Assembly: GCA_025677835.1 (NCBI GenBank)
Contig: JAIXMR010000058.1
Location: 62,001-126,000 of the forward strand
From: Sporodiniella umbellata
Taxonomy: Eukaryota > Mucoromycota > Mucoromycetes > Mucorales > Rhizopodaceae
Direction: 5' to 3'
DNA: 64,000 nucleotides
In this document: positions 12,413 through 25,817 of the stretch, in pieces
Numbering within the stretch: the first letter of the stretch is position 1
Layout of the letters: each line of letters begins with the position of its first letter
Made by a program: the position numbers and the translations under genes
Notes under the pieces: model-generated
Database searches by the model: none
Told to the model about the DNA's origin: nothing
Seen by the model: only the letters and a program-made list of their open reading frames with translations

Positions 12413-12826
12413 AAAAAAAGGGGGGGGGAAGGAGAGAAGCAGTTTTTCTTTTTTGGGAGGTCTAATGAATCTCAACAGCATTTATCTGTTTTTACAAAAA
12501 AGAGACTCTGTTTGAACACCAACGGCTCTTGGTCGTCCATTGTCGCCAAACGGCTTCTTTTATTAGAAACCATGGTTTTGATCAGACCCATAAGCAAACG
12601 TCTTTATTTTCACCATGCCATTCTCTAGGTACATTTACAAGAACAATGGACTGAGCTTACAAAAAGTGGTGTCTTTGCAAAAGATGAAACGCTCACTGAC
12701 TGCATAGCAACGAGTGTCCTGAATAAGTGCAAGAAGGGTACACAACGAAGGGTCACTTGTTTCAGCCAAAGTCTTTGGATTGATCCTATCCAGGTGCATG
12801 GCGATGGTCCTCAACCTGTTATTTGA
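12413..12826 (+). other. unexplained exon-like open frame with one internal stop
   Basis: In one + frame the sequence is open from about 12413 to a single TAG at 12626-12628, then open again for 65 codons from 12629 to a TGA at 12824-12826. The TAG lies in TTCTCTAG, which also reads as a splice acceptor, so the second block (starting VHLQEQWTELTKSGVFAKDE) could be a terminal exon. Composition looks protein-like (mixed, not homopolymeric). I do not recognise the sequence, find no convincing donor upstream, and the only early ATG (near 12571) is short of the TAG. It could be a pseudogene or a missed exon, or simply chance. It is on the opposite strand to its neighbours. Confidence 0.3.
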
Positions 12827-12956
12827 ACACCAAACGCTTTTCTACATGCTCTTTTTCATCAAAAAGTACTTTTAAAGCATAACCCTTACGAGGCTATGGT
12901 TGTCATCAACAGAGACAATCGATAATATCAACACATCTTGGATAAGTTTTATTTAG

Positions 12957-12989
<33 letters not shown>

Positions 12990-13112
12990 CCGCCGCCACC
13001 TATGGGGCCGGCAGGAACGATTGTCATGATAGAAATGAAAGAATTTACACAGGGAAACAAATCCGGGGAAAGAATGCCTCGAAAAGGAAAGGAATATACA
13101 AAAAGAGTAGAA

Positions 13113-14215
13113 TTATTCGGAAACGGTAGGTAAAGGGATAGGAGGTGGTTTTGTGCGAGGTGGAGGCAATTGAGGCGGGATGAGCGTTTCCCAATCCGGT
13201 ATTTCGGATAACGACTGCCTTTGGGGTGACAAACGGCGAACCGTCGATAGGCCTTTGCAGAGAGTCACAGGTCGGTTATTGTTCTCTTGGGGTAAGGTCC
13301 GGATGCGGTAGTCTTCTGTTAATGTGACCAAAGCGAGTCTGTCTGCGGTCAGAACCCCTTCATAGCCTACTTTGATACAGGCTACTATTTTTTTCATAGC
13401 GTCTAGCCAGGTCTTCATCTGATCTGTCGATGAGCAGCGCAGGTGCCACTTGGCCTTGGGTTTTCTCAACTCTATCACATATCCCTTCTTGAATTCTTCT
13501 GTAACAAACACAAACGTATCCTCCGTCAGCAGAAAGTTTTCCTTTGCTGGCTGTGTGGGTTTCACTGTCTTGAACACATAGACCATGCGACCCATCAAGA
13601 CCACATATCGACTTTTCCACGATTTCGTAAATGAAAAGGTAGGGGTTTCGTACTTTCTTAACCAATCTGAGCAGATCGCATGCTCGTTGGCATAGCGTAC
13701 GGCTACACACCATGGGTCCACTATCATGTTTTGCATAATTGTACTCTCCTGTGCACTCGCTGGCTTGTGATGCGCATGGAGTTTATGGAGTATTTTGCTT
13801 TTTAGGGTTGGGTTCCAGAGACTCTCGGAAGACCTTTGAATAGAGCTTAAAGTACTGTTTGTCGGTGGTGGTGCATTGTTTTCCGTATTTGACCGAAGAG
13901 CTATAATTGATTATTAACCCAAATAATCTATTTTAAATCAACACATATCCAGCCTTATTTTTTTTTTTTTTTTTTTTTTTGGTGTGCGAAAAAACCCCGC
14001 AGGCTCTACTTACTGTAAATATAGGGTGTATCCTCTTCCGATAGACTGGCCACACTTAGTCTTTGCGTAGAATTGCTGGTAGATGTTGTGTTGGTTGCTG
14101 TAGAAGCAACCGAAAACCGAAAGTTTTCTTTTGTATTCTCGTTATGATCTACTACGACTGTAGGCAAAAGATCTATGGCTTGATGTGGTTGTTCCATGTA
14201 GGATAACGGATACAT
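13113..14215 (-). CDS. PH-domain protein
   Basis: Exons 14215-14014 and 13900-13113 give 329 aa. The N-terminal about 120 residues are Ser/Thr/Asn-rich and probably disordered. A pleckstrin-homology domain follows at about residues 145-240: SDWLRKYETPTFSFTKSWKSRYVVLMGRMVYVFK, then VTEEFKKGYVIELR and the closing helix CSSTDQMKTWLDAMKKIV with the invariant Trp. The tail is Pro-rich (QLPPPRTKPPPIPLP), a possible SH3 ligand. It looks like an adaptor that binds phosphoinositides at membranes. There is no catalytic domain. Intron 1 holds a long T tract (A-rich on the coding strand). I cannot name an orthologue. Confidence 0.8.
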
Positions 14216-17119
14216 TCTTTAATACACACAGGCTGATATATACAATGTTATTGTTGTTTGATGACTAAAAAAAGAAGAAAAGAAAGTAGAAAAACAAAAA
14301 TAAAACAAATAAATTGTAGTTTTTTTTTTTTTTTTTTTGGCTAAAATAACATCACAAGAAAAATAGAGTCTTTCCACTCTCAATTTACCGGATGTTGGAA
14401 AACCCCGCCAAGTTTTTCTTTCTTTCTCTCTCTTTTTTTTTTTGGGTATTTGTGTAAGGCAAATTACCTAAAAGAATCAGCCTGGTTTAACAAAGTGTTT
14501 GAATTCAACCTGCCCAGCTTTTCGAAAACAAGTTGCTCTTTTTTTTTTTTTTTCAGACCATATATTTTTTTTTATATATATTTTATACTCCTAGTCCGGT
14601 GGGTTATTCTGTTACTATAAACAAGGGTAGGATCTGCTCTCAGTAAAACTATGGGCCTTGTGTATTTATAAACCGATAGCTGACAGAGATCATTGTATGG
14701 ATCTGAATACCAATATAAATACCATGCATTATAACAATGGATAATTTTTAATTAATTGGGTTGATAAATTTTAACAAAGTCAGTTTCAGGACATCCAGAA
14801 AATGATAGTTGTTTCAAGTGTCTGGCCAATTTTTAATTTACCGGTTTTTTTTTTTCTTTGGCTGGAGAAGAGTTGAGCAGATCATAAAGACTGCAGTTTC
14901 AAGATAAGGGCAATCGATTCTTTCAACTGACTGTTTAAGGGCCATCGATTCTTTCAACTGACTATTTCGTCTTGGGATAGCTTTAGAGTGGTTCTACTAA
15001 CACATGCCATTGTTCCCATATTGAAAACATGCAAACTAAACTCCTTCCATTATAGAGTATATGTTCTTTAGTCATGTGAAACGAAGCTGCTTACATGAAC
15101 AGATACTGCCATAGCTTGATACAACATCCATTGCTCTCATCGCTTTTCATTTTTACTTCTCAGGTGCTCTGTGAGAGCTTTATTGATTCGTGAAGAAATC
15201 ACAGCACCATATCCTTCATTTGCTTTTCAAGACCCTAATAAATAGTTTTTATAAACAGGTTTCATCATGAACAGCTACAGTTAGTGTATTGGATTTAGAT
15301 ATCGTTGTACCATCTAGACACCTTTTGCGTTCTCTATACAATAATCGATTAAAGACAATCTTCATAGTATACTGCATTCATCCCAGTGCAAAACAAACGT
15401 TTTGGATTTATTTTATACTTTTTGAGCAAGTCTCTACCACTGCAACGTAAACCGGAATACTAGCGAGGTTTACCATCCTTTCCTAATGGGTCGCACCAGT
15501 TTTTCGGCATTTCTCCCCAGTTATTTTCAAGACAAGATACATTCTTGAAGTTTCTATCTTTGTAAGCTGGGGTTGACCACACGCAAAGCTTTCTTTTTTT
15601 TTTCTTTTTCTTTTTGTAGTACTATTGGAAAAAAAAAAAAAAAAAAAAAAAGGCAGCCTGCGAATTCTAAAAATATCAGCCTATCCGAACGAGCGATTCA
15701 TTTTGAAGCGGACACGAGCCTGACTGCATAAAAAAAAGTTGCACCATAAATTGATAGATAAAAAAAAAAAAAATACCCTTGAATGATCTAATGTGATCAG
15801 TCAAATTCTGTATGCTAGATCGTAAGACACTAAAGATTAGATCTACTTCTTTAAGATTGTCATATCAACTTGCTTTAAACGATGCATTACCCAGTCAATA
15901 GTCGTCCTATAGAAAACATTGAATATCAAATAGGCGGTTTTCGGAAGGTCCTTTATTTTTGTATGAAGCCTCACTGTTTTCTCTTCTTCACAGCGAATAG
16001 ACAAGTGAGGATAGAAATACATATCAAACACCTCGAGATTGTGATGATGGTTGATAAATTAACGCATTCAAGTACCCTTTTTTTTTTTTTTTTTTGGTTT
16101 CTTTTCGTTAGATAGTTATCATTTGATTGTTGTTTACCCCTGTTCACATGCTTTAGATTTTCTCTCAGCAAAATAGATATCTATTCATTAGCCTCATTTT
16201 TGAATCTTGCTTTGATTTTTAGCAGAGCTTGTTGTGTACTTTCTTTTCACAAAAACTATTTTAACAGAGGCTTGGCTTTTGGAATGAAAGTGCTTTGAAT
16301 TCCTCATGTTTTATCACCTTTGTTTACATCAATGTGTCATTGGACAACTGAATATCCATTTTTGGAATTTCGTTACATGTCAAAAGTGACAAAGCAGTCG
16401 TTCCTTCTATTCTCGTGTTCTTTCTCCAATGCTTCTATAACCTTGGCCGCTAGAAACAGATGTCTGTTAGATTGTTCTCTATCAAAATCCAACTTACATG
16501 GTCTCTGATATCTGAAAATCCCTTACATGAAAAAAAAAAACAAAATAATTGACATTTAGTCATCAGAAAAAAGTTGTTGTTGTTAAACAAGTGGTTCGAT
16601 AATTTTCATTATTGCCTTTGGGTCATAATGAGATTGCAAGCAGCCTTGTTTTGGTGTGCAATACAAACCTAGATACTCACACATAGATACCAAGTGACCA
16701 ATACTCAGAAAATAGTTTGGTCTAGTGGCTGCCCTTTCAAATTTAACAGAAAATACCCTGTTGTAGTATCGCGTAATTATAAGAATCCTTTCAAACTACT
16801 TTCTAAAGTTTCCTAATTTATGCAATATAAAGCACATGTAGCCAAACAATCACCGCCTTTCTATATCTACACACAGCCTTTTATTCCTATTCAATTACCC
16901 CCCCCCCTCGAAAGTTGCAACAAAAAAACGAACCCAAAGAGTACGCAATCTGTAGTTGTCAAAACAAAAGAAGTTGCCTTTTGATTAGTTTCCTTTTTGG
17001 GTTCAAAGACCGTCTAAAGTTTAAACTTCCATTTGGAAGGTGGCTTAGTATGTCAGATTTATGCTGTAGACACTATTTGTTTTTTTTTTTTTTTTTTTTT
17101 TTCTACTTGTTTTCAGCAA
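14216..17119. other. 2.9-kb gene-poor intergenic region
   Basis: Lies between the PH gene (leftward) and UTP10 (rightward), so it holds both promoters. AT-rich, with several T/A tracts (14320-14338, 14541-14554, about 15630-15652, 16077-16096, 17080-17102). Short open frames are frequent but none resembles a protein family. A TTTCAG just before the UTP10 ATG suggests a 5'-UTR intron. A 31-bp tandem duplication is listed separately. I see no tRNA or snRNA. Confidence 0.5.
14906..14967. repeat. 31-bp tandem duplication (two copies)
   Basis: Copies 14906-14936 and 14937-14967 differ at two positions; the shared core is ATCGATTCTTTCAACTGACT. It is a non-coding, recent-looking duplication. Confidence 0.9.
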
Positions 17120-20100
17120 ATGTCGTTAAAACAGCAGTTGAAAAAGATCGGTACTCTTGATCTTCGTAATGTTACGGAGGGCTCGAGGAAAACAAGACCC
17201 TCTTTTCTTTTCACGCCTCGTGAAGCTGCTGATCAAGATCTCGAAACAATCTATTCTATTGCCTACAATGGTATTATGGAATTGGTCATTTTAGACGAGA
17301 AGTTTGCTCCTTACGAAAAAACCCTCTTCTCGGAAAAAATGAAGTCGGTCGATAGAGTACTTCAGGTAAAGCAAATTTGACACCTTACTGTTATGTAGAG
17401 CACACTGACAGTACCTTTCTATTTAGACTAAGGAAGAAAACGACAAGCTAAACTCGAGCATCAATTCGTTCTTATGTCATTTGTCACCCTATTTTTTATT
17501 GAAGCCTTCTGGAAAAGTGTTGGAATATCTTATTCGTCGTTTTCGCGTTCAGGATTTCAACATTGAATCTATTATCAAATGCATTTTGCCTTATCACGAA
17601 ACAAAGGCATTTGTCAAAATGGTATCCATTATGACTATCCCGTAAGTAGTGTTGCACTCTTCAAAAAAAAAAAAAAAACTTATAGCTGCGTAGTGAGAAA
17701 TCACCTTGGGAGTTTTTGTCACCTATCAAAAGGAGTCTTCTCCCCCTGGAACGTTCATTATTAGTAAAGAAAATGGGAAAAAACAGATATGTATTTGACT
17801 TTATCTGCAAGATGGTGACTAAGGCTATGGTCCCTTACCCCACCTTATACTCTTTCTATGCCGCTTTAATGACAGATTACATCAAGAGTGTACAAACAGT
17901 CAATACCGATGTTGTCATAGCTCTTACACCTCATCTCATCGACGGTCTTCAAGCCAAGCACTTGCCCGAATTACAGATTGCCAACTACATGGTCCTCTCA
18001 CAACTTTCTTCAAAGGCCGCTTTTAGCGCAGAAGGATCACGCACTCTTATGGAAGCAATGATCAAAAACTTCAAAAAGAGCTACTACAACCACTGCTTGT
18101 TAGCCGTAATTCACTTGTGTCAAACTCAAGAAACACTAGTTTCCGTCTCACCCAAAGCAGCCAAACATTTTATAAAGAGCTCTAGATTTGAATCGTCCAT
18201 CTTGCAAATCGCAGACAAATACGCTACTGAGAATTTTTTCAAAATCTTTTTACCCACTATCTGCGATCATGCTAAGAACTTGGATATATTAAATACACTT
18301 GTGATGAAAGGCTATCTCTCGTCCGAGAATGTCAAGTTTTTATGCAACACCATTATTGACAACTACCTCAGTATCTCTACAGGATCCAACGACGAAAAGG
18401 CACAGTATATTGAACGATTCCAATCCCTCTTAGCTATGATTTCTCAACGATTTATTGAAGAGCTGGATAGTGTTTTAGATGCAAAGTTATCAAGCGCTAA
18501 TGACAATGCCTCTCTCTCAGCTAACCTCTATGAATTTGCTTCTGCTGCATTCAAGGGCACACGACATGAACTCATCCCAGAAACCAATACCACTCTCTAT
18601 CTCTGTCTCAATAGCCCCTCCACCTCCAACCGTATTTTGGCTATCAAAAAATTGATTTCGATCCTCAGCGATCCCTCCAACCCCTTGTCTCAATCGCCTG
18701 ATATGTTTGAAGGAGCCCTCGCTGGCTGCTTGGATAGCTTTGGCCCTCTTTTGAATTTTGTGATAGAGGAAGCACCCAAACACCTCCTGGAGTACGTTTC
18801 TGCTGAAAAGATCATGTCATCCCTCAATACTCTTTTGGAAGAAAGAAACTCCATGAACTCAAAGGATACGGTGGCTATCATCAAATTCCTTTTGTCTCAC
18901 TTTATAAGCCAACACAAAGAACAAGACAGAAACGTAGCCAGTATTTTGGCCCGTTTCATATTCACTGCATCGGCTAAAAACTTGACAAGCTTGCTCAAGA
19001 GCATCAAAAAAACACAATTCAAAAACGCGCCTGTAACCAACGCCATGGTGAAGAACTTTAAGGCGGCCGTTGAATCCGATGATATGTTCGATGTCCCTAT
19101 CAAGTTGATCAAGCTTGAAGCTGATCTCATCAAACAACATACCAGTGAATCAACCATCGGCTTTTGGATTGAAATGGCAAAGAGTAAGTCCAAGGTCGAC
19201 AATGTTGTGTCTCTTTTGGTACTTGGTTTGGCTATCACTATTTTCGTTGGAAAGGATCAGTTTGTCGTTTACTCTAACATTCTAGAGACCTTGTGCACTT
19301 CTTTTGTAGCCGAAAACAAGACCTTGTTTTACAACACCTTTTTACCAAAGGAGCTACAAAGCGAGACCTCTGGGTTACCTTCTAAGGAATTCATCAAAAC
19401 CCTCAGAAACGCTGACGATATAACAGATGTTACTTTTATGCAACTCGTTCAGTTCGCTTTGAAAAACATGACTAGCACATTACACCGTCCCAATAGCGAA
19501 ATTAAATGGGCTACTGATGCTACTCATTATACACAATTGGTGTTGAACTTGTTTGTTGTTTTTGTCAGTGGCTCTTCCATCGTCGGCTTCGAATCCTTGG
19601 TAACTCTTCTCCTTCAAAAACAGTTGTTCAACGATTCTCTTCGTTTCTTGACCTCTGTTTGGTCCAATTCGGACAACGCACCTATAGTCCGAGCTCGTGC
19701 TTTACAAATCACAGCAGGCTACCTCTATTTCTATGTAGACAGTGATAAGAAGATGGATTTCCAACACTTGGTACCTGCCTTGTTTCCTAACCTTGCTGAT
19801 CAAGATGTCTCTGTTCGCACACAAGCTCTCCAATGCTTGGAGCACATCCGAAACATCTATTTCTCTCAAGGCTTCCCTCATGGTGCCAAGATTTACGATA
19901 CCACTTTGCCTGACGACAAACCTATGAAGGCTCATATTCCAGCCAACAAAGTGTCCATTCTTCCATCAGATACTTTTTATAATCAAAGCGCTGATGTTAC
20001 CGCTCTTACTACTAATGAAGCTGCTCATCTTATAGACTTCTTGTGGTATAGAAACGACGAAATTAGTAAGGACTCTGGATACATCTCTCGCGTATTCCAG

Positions 20101-23100
20101 GAGTACCTTGTGTCATGTGAAGCCTCCAACAAGACGTTCAAGACAAGAAAGACACATACCTTGACCTTCTTGATTCGCCATGTTATACAAGCGCCTACAA
20201 TACAGCTTCAAATAGATATGCTTCGTATGCTGGATCCTGTTGATAGCCCACTTAAGCTTCAACTCCTCTATCCTCTTTTGGAGCAAATATTGAATAAGCC
20301 CCTTACCGAAAAGACTACTGTTTTAGTATCTTCTCTTATCCATACCTTCTTACCTTGCAATGCATCCGAATTTGGATCGAAAGGTGACAAGACACTCAAT
20401 CTCTTTGTGCGCTTGCTCTCCAACAAAGATAGTCTTCAAGGTGAGGATGAAGAGGGATGGCAAGTCTCCACACGCCGCTATGCTTTGCAACAGATTACTC
20501 CCGAGTTCTTTAAGAACCTGAATACTGAAGCAAGGGAAACCCTGTTTGTCAACTTGATCGATATTGCCACCCACGGACTTCAAAACGATATACGCTCATC
20601 CAAAACGGTTTTATCACAGATAGAAATACCCGCCAAGATGTTTGAAGAGGCTCTTTCTGCTGGAGCCGCTACTCTTTTGGGTACATCTACTGCTTCTACT
20701 ACAGCACCCAAGCGAGCTCGCGCCAAGTCCTCTAAGACACCTGCCACTGTAGATCTCTATGAGCTTGTTACAGTACTTGAATTGATTGAATCTAAAAAGA
20801 TTGAGCAGGATGAAACTTTGGTCAAGTCATTGTTTGAAGTGTTGACAGCCATGGTTAATGCTGACCTTCGCGATTCACCTATATCTCTTGAATACGTTAA
20901 CCAATTGGTCATGTCTGCCTTGACTCGCATCATTCATCAAGCTGAAGAAAGAGGAGTCAATGTGGAAGAATCTGCACTTCGTGTTGATGTAGTGGTCCAA
21001 TGTATTCGTATAACTGGCAACCCACAAACACACAACCAAGCTCTGCTACTGATGGCCAATATTGCTTCCATCTATCCTGAACGCGTGTTGCACAATATAA
21101 TGCCTTTGTTCACCTTCATGGGTGCTAACGTATTACGCCAAGATGACAATTACAGCTTCCAAGTCATTCAACAAACTATGGAGAAAATCCTTCCCCCATT
21201 GGTAGTTTCTAGCCGAAAGAGCAACAATGATGACGAGAATGCGCTTGTTTTGGAAGTAAGACCTATCATCAAAGTGTTTGTTGATGCGTTGTTCCATATT
21301 CCTAAGCATAGACGTTTGCGTCTTTTCACCATCTTGATCAGCACCTTAGGAGAAGAAGAGTTCTTGTTTGCCATCATCTCCCTCCTTATGGAGAAGTTCA
21401 CTGAAAGACTTTCCAAGGGTGCTCGTAACGATGCTGAATCGCTTACAGAATTCAGTTTGGTCATCTGTGAGTCTTTTGGACCCAAGACTCAGATGAGGGC
21501 AGTCCTGTCTCTCTTGAACGGGCTGCTTGCTCTTCCTAATGAGAAACCAGAAGATGTGGAAATGTCTACCGATTCTCAGCTTTTCAATCTTGCTGAACAT
21601 AGTAGCAAACAACTTCGCCAATACAAACTGGCTACTCTTAACTTTATTGGTCAGCTTTTGTCATCCAAATCCTTCTTGGGTAAAGTCATGTTCGAAAACA
21701 ATGCTTCCGAAGACTTTGCACAATCTATGCAACCCCTCTATTTGAATAGTGTTACCAGCATCCTAAAAATCGTGACCTTCTTCACAGAATACCGCGATGC
21801 CTACTCCGTATCTGAAAATGCCAACCCTAGTGTCAGCAAGTTCTGGAGAGGTATCCTCAAAGTGGTTTACGATGTTCTGGATAAGGTGAACGCACTCTTA
21901 TCGCTCGATGTTTTCATTAATGTGATCAAGGATCTCTGTAATCATACAGACTACGCTATCCGTCGCAAGGCTATGAACATATTCAACGAAAAAGTCAACT
22001 CTTTTGAAGGTCATGCACCTGAGGGTTATGAAGAACTCTTGGTTGCTATGATTCAAACATTTACTGGAATTATTGAAAAAGAATCGCAAAGCTCTGCTGG
22101 CGAAGAAGACCGTGCTACAAACAAACAATCCGCTCTTCTTTGTATTGCTTCTCTTGCCAAGGTTCTAGGTAACATTTACCCTGGTCAATTCTCCGATGCT
22201 ATTCCTGTTGTGATCGGATCCCACAGTCTCCAATCCTCCAACACACAATTGCAAACAACCAGTCTTGTCTGTCTGACTGTAATCTGTCAGGAAATTGGTC
22301 CTCGTTCCGTACCTCATCTTCCTAAGTTTATGCCCGCTACTATCCAAGTCTTGGAGCTTACTACTAATGCTGAAAACCCCAACAACCTTCTTCAATTGAG
22401 TGTCATCACTACCTTAGAAACCATTATACAAGTATTGCCTCACTTTGTTAGCCCCTATCTTCCCAAGCTTTTGGCTGGCCTGCTCAATCCCTCAATTTAC
22501 GTTTCTGATGCAGCTCAAACTCAGAAGTCTGCTATTGAAGCCAAGGGCAAGAGTGTGCTTAATGCTATTGCTACTCACGTACCTCCTCGTGTATTATTGA
22601 ATCCTCTTTTCAGTTACTACGAAACTGCCGTCAAACAAGGTAAAAATTCTACTTTAGCTTTGTGCTCCATGGTTTCCAGCGCTATTCGCGCCATGAATCG
22701 TGAAGTAATGACCTCTCATTACAAGCAACTCTTCAAGTTCTTTTTGATGGCCTTCGATCTCCGACGTACAAACACCGAATTCTCTGAGCAAGACATAGCT
22801 GAGGTTGAGGGCACAGTTATCAGTGCTTTCCTTGATTTTGTCATGAAACTGAACGAGACATTGTTCAAGCCCTTGTATCTCAAGGTGGTGGACTGGGCCA
22901 CAAACGAATTAGCAGCTGAGGAAGCAGCTGAATCTAACGATCAACACAAGCGTGTCCTATTCTTTTATAAGCTGACAGACGCTTTGCTGGATAAACTGAA
23001 GACCATCTTCACACCTTACTATGGATACTTGGTAGATGACGCAATTTCTAGATTAGAAAGCTACAAGAACGAAGAGCAAGAGATAGACGAACTTTGGGAC

Positions 23101-23562
23101 TACGTTATGTCTACCCTTCACAAGTCTTTCCTCTATGACAATGATAACCTATGGAATGCCGCCAAGTTCGAAAAGATTATGGACCCCGTAGTAGATCAAA
23201 TGTTGGTTACCTCTAAGGGTACCTGCGCTGATTATTTGACACGTATGAATACCTACCTTGTACCCTGTATTGGTCAGATGGCCGTCACAGTGTCAAATGA
23301 TACTCTCTGGAAACCTCTCAATCATAAAGTACTTCTCAAAACCAGACAGGACGATCCTGAGATTCGTCTTGCAGCACTGCATTGTATTCAAGAGTTCTAT
23401 GTTCGTTTGGGTGAAGAATGGTTACTCTTCTTGGCTGAAAGTATCTCTTTCTTGGCAGAGCTTATGGAAGATGATGACGTACGCGTTGAAAGATTGGTAC
23501 AGCAAACAAACTCTCTCATTGAAACACACCTTGGTGAAAGCTTAGACAAGTTTTTTAATTAA
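17120..23562 (+). CDS. UTP10: U3 snoRNP-associated protein UTP10/HEATR1
   Basis: Exons 17120-17365, 17427-17641, 17694-23562; the third exon starts at GCGTAG|T, which keeps the frame into EKSPWEFLSPIKRSLLPL. The protein is 2109 aa, matching HEATR1/UTP10 (about 1770-2140). The N-terminus MSLKQQLKKIGTLDLR... is the typical UTP10 start. The body is HEAT-like helical repeats (for example LVPALFPNLADQDVSVRTQ and LPKLLAGLLNP). Near the C-terminus lies the BP28CT-type block (HYKQLFKFFLMAFDLRR), ending with HEAT repeats (DDPEIRLAALHCI). It is a subunit of the t-UTP/UtpA complex that loads on nascent 35S pre-rRNA, is needed for 18S maturation and supports Pol I transcription in the nucleolus. It is nearly intronless, with introns only in the first 580 bp. 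Confidence 0.95.
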
Positions 23563-23706
23563 AACAAACACTATTGTAAATAAAATCTAACTAGAATCGT
23601 AAAGCATTGAGCTGAAGGCGTTTCTTTATATTTTGATGTAAATAATACTGAGTTTTGAGTTGTTCAAGCAAATAGCATTGTTTTCGCGTTACATATCTAC
23701 ACACAT

Positions 23707-25817
23707 TTATTTAGAAATAAAAATAGTATCAAGATACTTAAGAGCCTTGTCTAAATCGTTTTGATTGTGAATGACGTTGGATTGAGCTACATAGCTATCA
23801 GGCCGGACAAAGAGTAAAATGGAAGGCAGCGGCCCATTAAAATATTTAGGAAACAAAGAGGCTAGTCCAGACTTCTTAGAGATAGCAATCGACGACTCTG
23901 TGCTCTCTTCCACATAAAACGATGTGCTTGCCTCTTCTTTTTCGTCATCTAAGACATAAGAAGGACATCGATGAAAGTGTGTATGCCATGAAGATCCAAT
24001 GATGTATCGCTTCACAGGATAATTGCGTGCTTGTTTCCAGAAGCTTTCCATGAGCTCAATGTTTGGGTCAGATCCAGAAGGTGCGGTACCAATAAAAAAG
24101 ACAGAGAACTCGTTCGAGCAAGCCATGATCTCACGCAGGTTGAAGCGTTGCAACATGCCCTCTCTCTTGTTGAATGTTTGACGACGCACAGTGCTTGTGT
24201 TCGGCAAAAATTCTCCAACTTTTATAGTGCCCTTGCCGGAAGATCCCAAAATGCTGGATTCACCACCAGAGATAGCCACATATTGCTATTATATGCTTAG
24301 TTTACATGAAAGCATTTACTAGGTACAGAATAACATTACCTGCATTGTAACTTTGAAAAAGTAGTTACTGAGACCAGGTACCCAGAAGACAGCTCTCATA
24401 AACAATTCACGGATAACTCGAGCAAAGTAGCCAGATGGTATAGAGTTTTTTGTCGCATTGCCTGTAGCTTCTAAGGTTTTTTTTGCCTGGAATTTTCTCT
24501 AAATACAGACTATGTTTAGCTCGTCTTTTCTTTTTTTGCATTACTACTTTAAATATACCTCAGTATGATACGATTCAAGTAGCTCATTAGGTTTAGCAGC
24601 AAAGCCCTTCAACACATAAGACAGTTTCCAAGCAAGGTTGTCAGCTAAAGAGCTAGTTAATACTTAGACATCTGAAAGCAGTCTTACCATCCTGCAGCCC
24701 GAGATTCATTCCTTGTCCTCCAGAAGGTGAGTGACAATGTGCAGAATCTAATCAAATAAAAAAGTTACTTAAAAAATTGCAACAAAGGAGTAAGCAAACC
24801 TCCTGCTAAAATCACCCTTCTATCTATATATTTGTTTGCCAATCTTTCGTTGATCTTGAAGTAGGAGGACCATATTATGTTACTTAACTCAATCTTGAAA
24901 GGGGCAACTGCTTGATCAACAAAAGACTGGAGGAACTCCAAGCTAGGTGGCTTTTCTGTATGGACAATACCATGCGATGGTTGATTACTGGCTGCCTCTT
25001 GACGACTGAACGCTTCTATATTTGAAAATATACGGAATGCTGGAGCACCGTTATCAAGACACGTCTGCAAGGGTATCATTCCCATGACACCTAATAACAA
25101 TGAGACATAATACTAAACCATTAAGCTATACCTGAGTTCAACATGAAAATGTTTGATCTGTTTCTCATGTTTTCAAATCCTTCGCCTCTGACTTCCAAAT
25201 CGGCCAAAAAAAACTTTGTGTTAATAATTGAACCCTCATAGGTAAATTCTGGATTTCCTTTTCTGACTTTTGAGTGACTTCCGTCGGCCCCGATGATATA
25301 CTTGGATTCTATTGTACGTTCTTGGCCTGTGCGCCTGTCGAGAACAATTGCAGTAACCTTATCTTTGTCTTGGGTGTAAGAAAGTAGCTCTGTTTCCCAA
25401 TAGAGAGAGCAGTTTGGACGACCTTCTAAATTTTTACTGAGTATTGTCTCTGTTCTATTCTGGGCCACCACTGTCATATGAGAAAAGGGGGAGTCACCAG
25501 CTGAATTTAATTGCCCCAACTGAAAAAAATCAGATCAAAAAATGAAAAATGGGAAGCTGTGTCCTTACCATTGAACCTCTACTGTACACTCTACCACCGG
25601 CGGGTACAAAGCTGTCATAAGCAAACTCACCAGCAAGGCCTTTACTTTCAAGTATTTCCATAGTACGAGAAGTTATAGCAATGGCCCGGCTTTGGTTGGT
25701 AGGGCCTTTTTTGATATCAACACAGTATACAGAGTGTCCATAACGAGACATCAAATAGGAAAGATAAAGACCCACAGGCCCAGCACCAATAATAAGAATA
25801 TCTACTTGCTCTACCAT
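23707..25817 (-). CDS. FAD-dependent aromatic monooxygenase (phenol 2-monooxygenase-like)
   Basis: A multi-exon flavoprotein. The N-terminus MVEQVDILIIGAGPVGLYLS has the GxGxxG dinucleotide-binding motif, followed by an acidic strand end (VDIKKGP). Exon 2 carries the DG motif (IIGADGSHSKVRKG). A later exon, joined across an intron with a GTTTGC donor, forms the GD motif LAGDSAHCHSPSGGQGMNLG. The C-terminal exon (to 23707) has the thioredoxin-like tail of phenol/3-HPP hydroxylases, with LLFVRPDSYVAQSN. These group A flavin hydroxylases add one O atom to phenolic rings using NAD(P)H. The substrate is unknown. It is convergent with UTP10 (145 bp between stops). Some exon ends between 24300 and 25120 are not certain. 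Confidence 0.82.

Noticed and set aside
17579..17764. Alternative UTP10 exon 3 start at TATAG|CTGCG
   Set aside because: It puts the frame into a stop at 17764; GCGTAG|T keeps the frame and gives the conserved EKSPWEFLSPIK.
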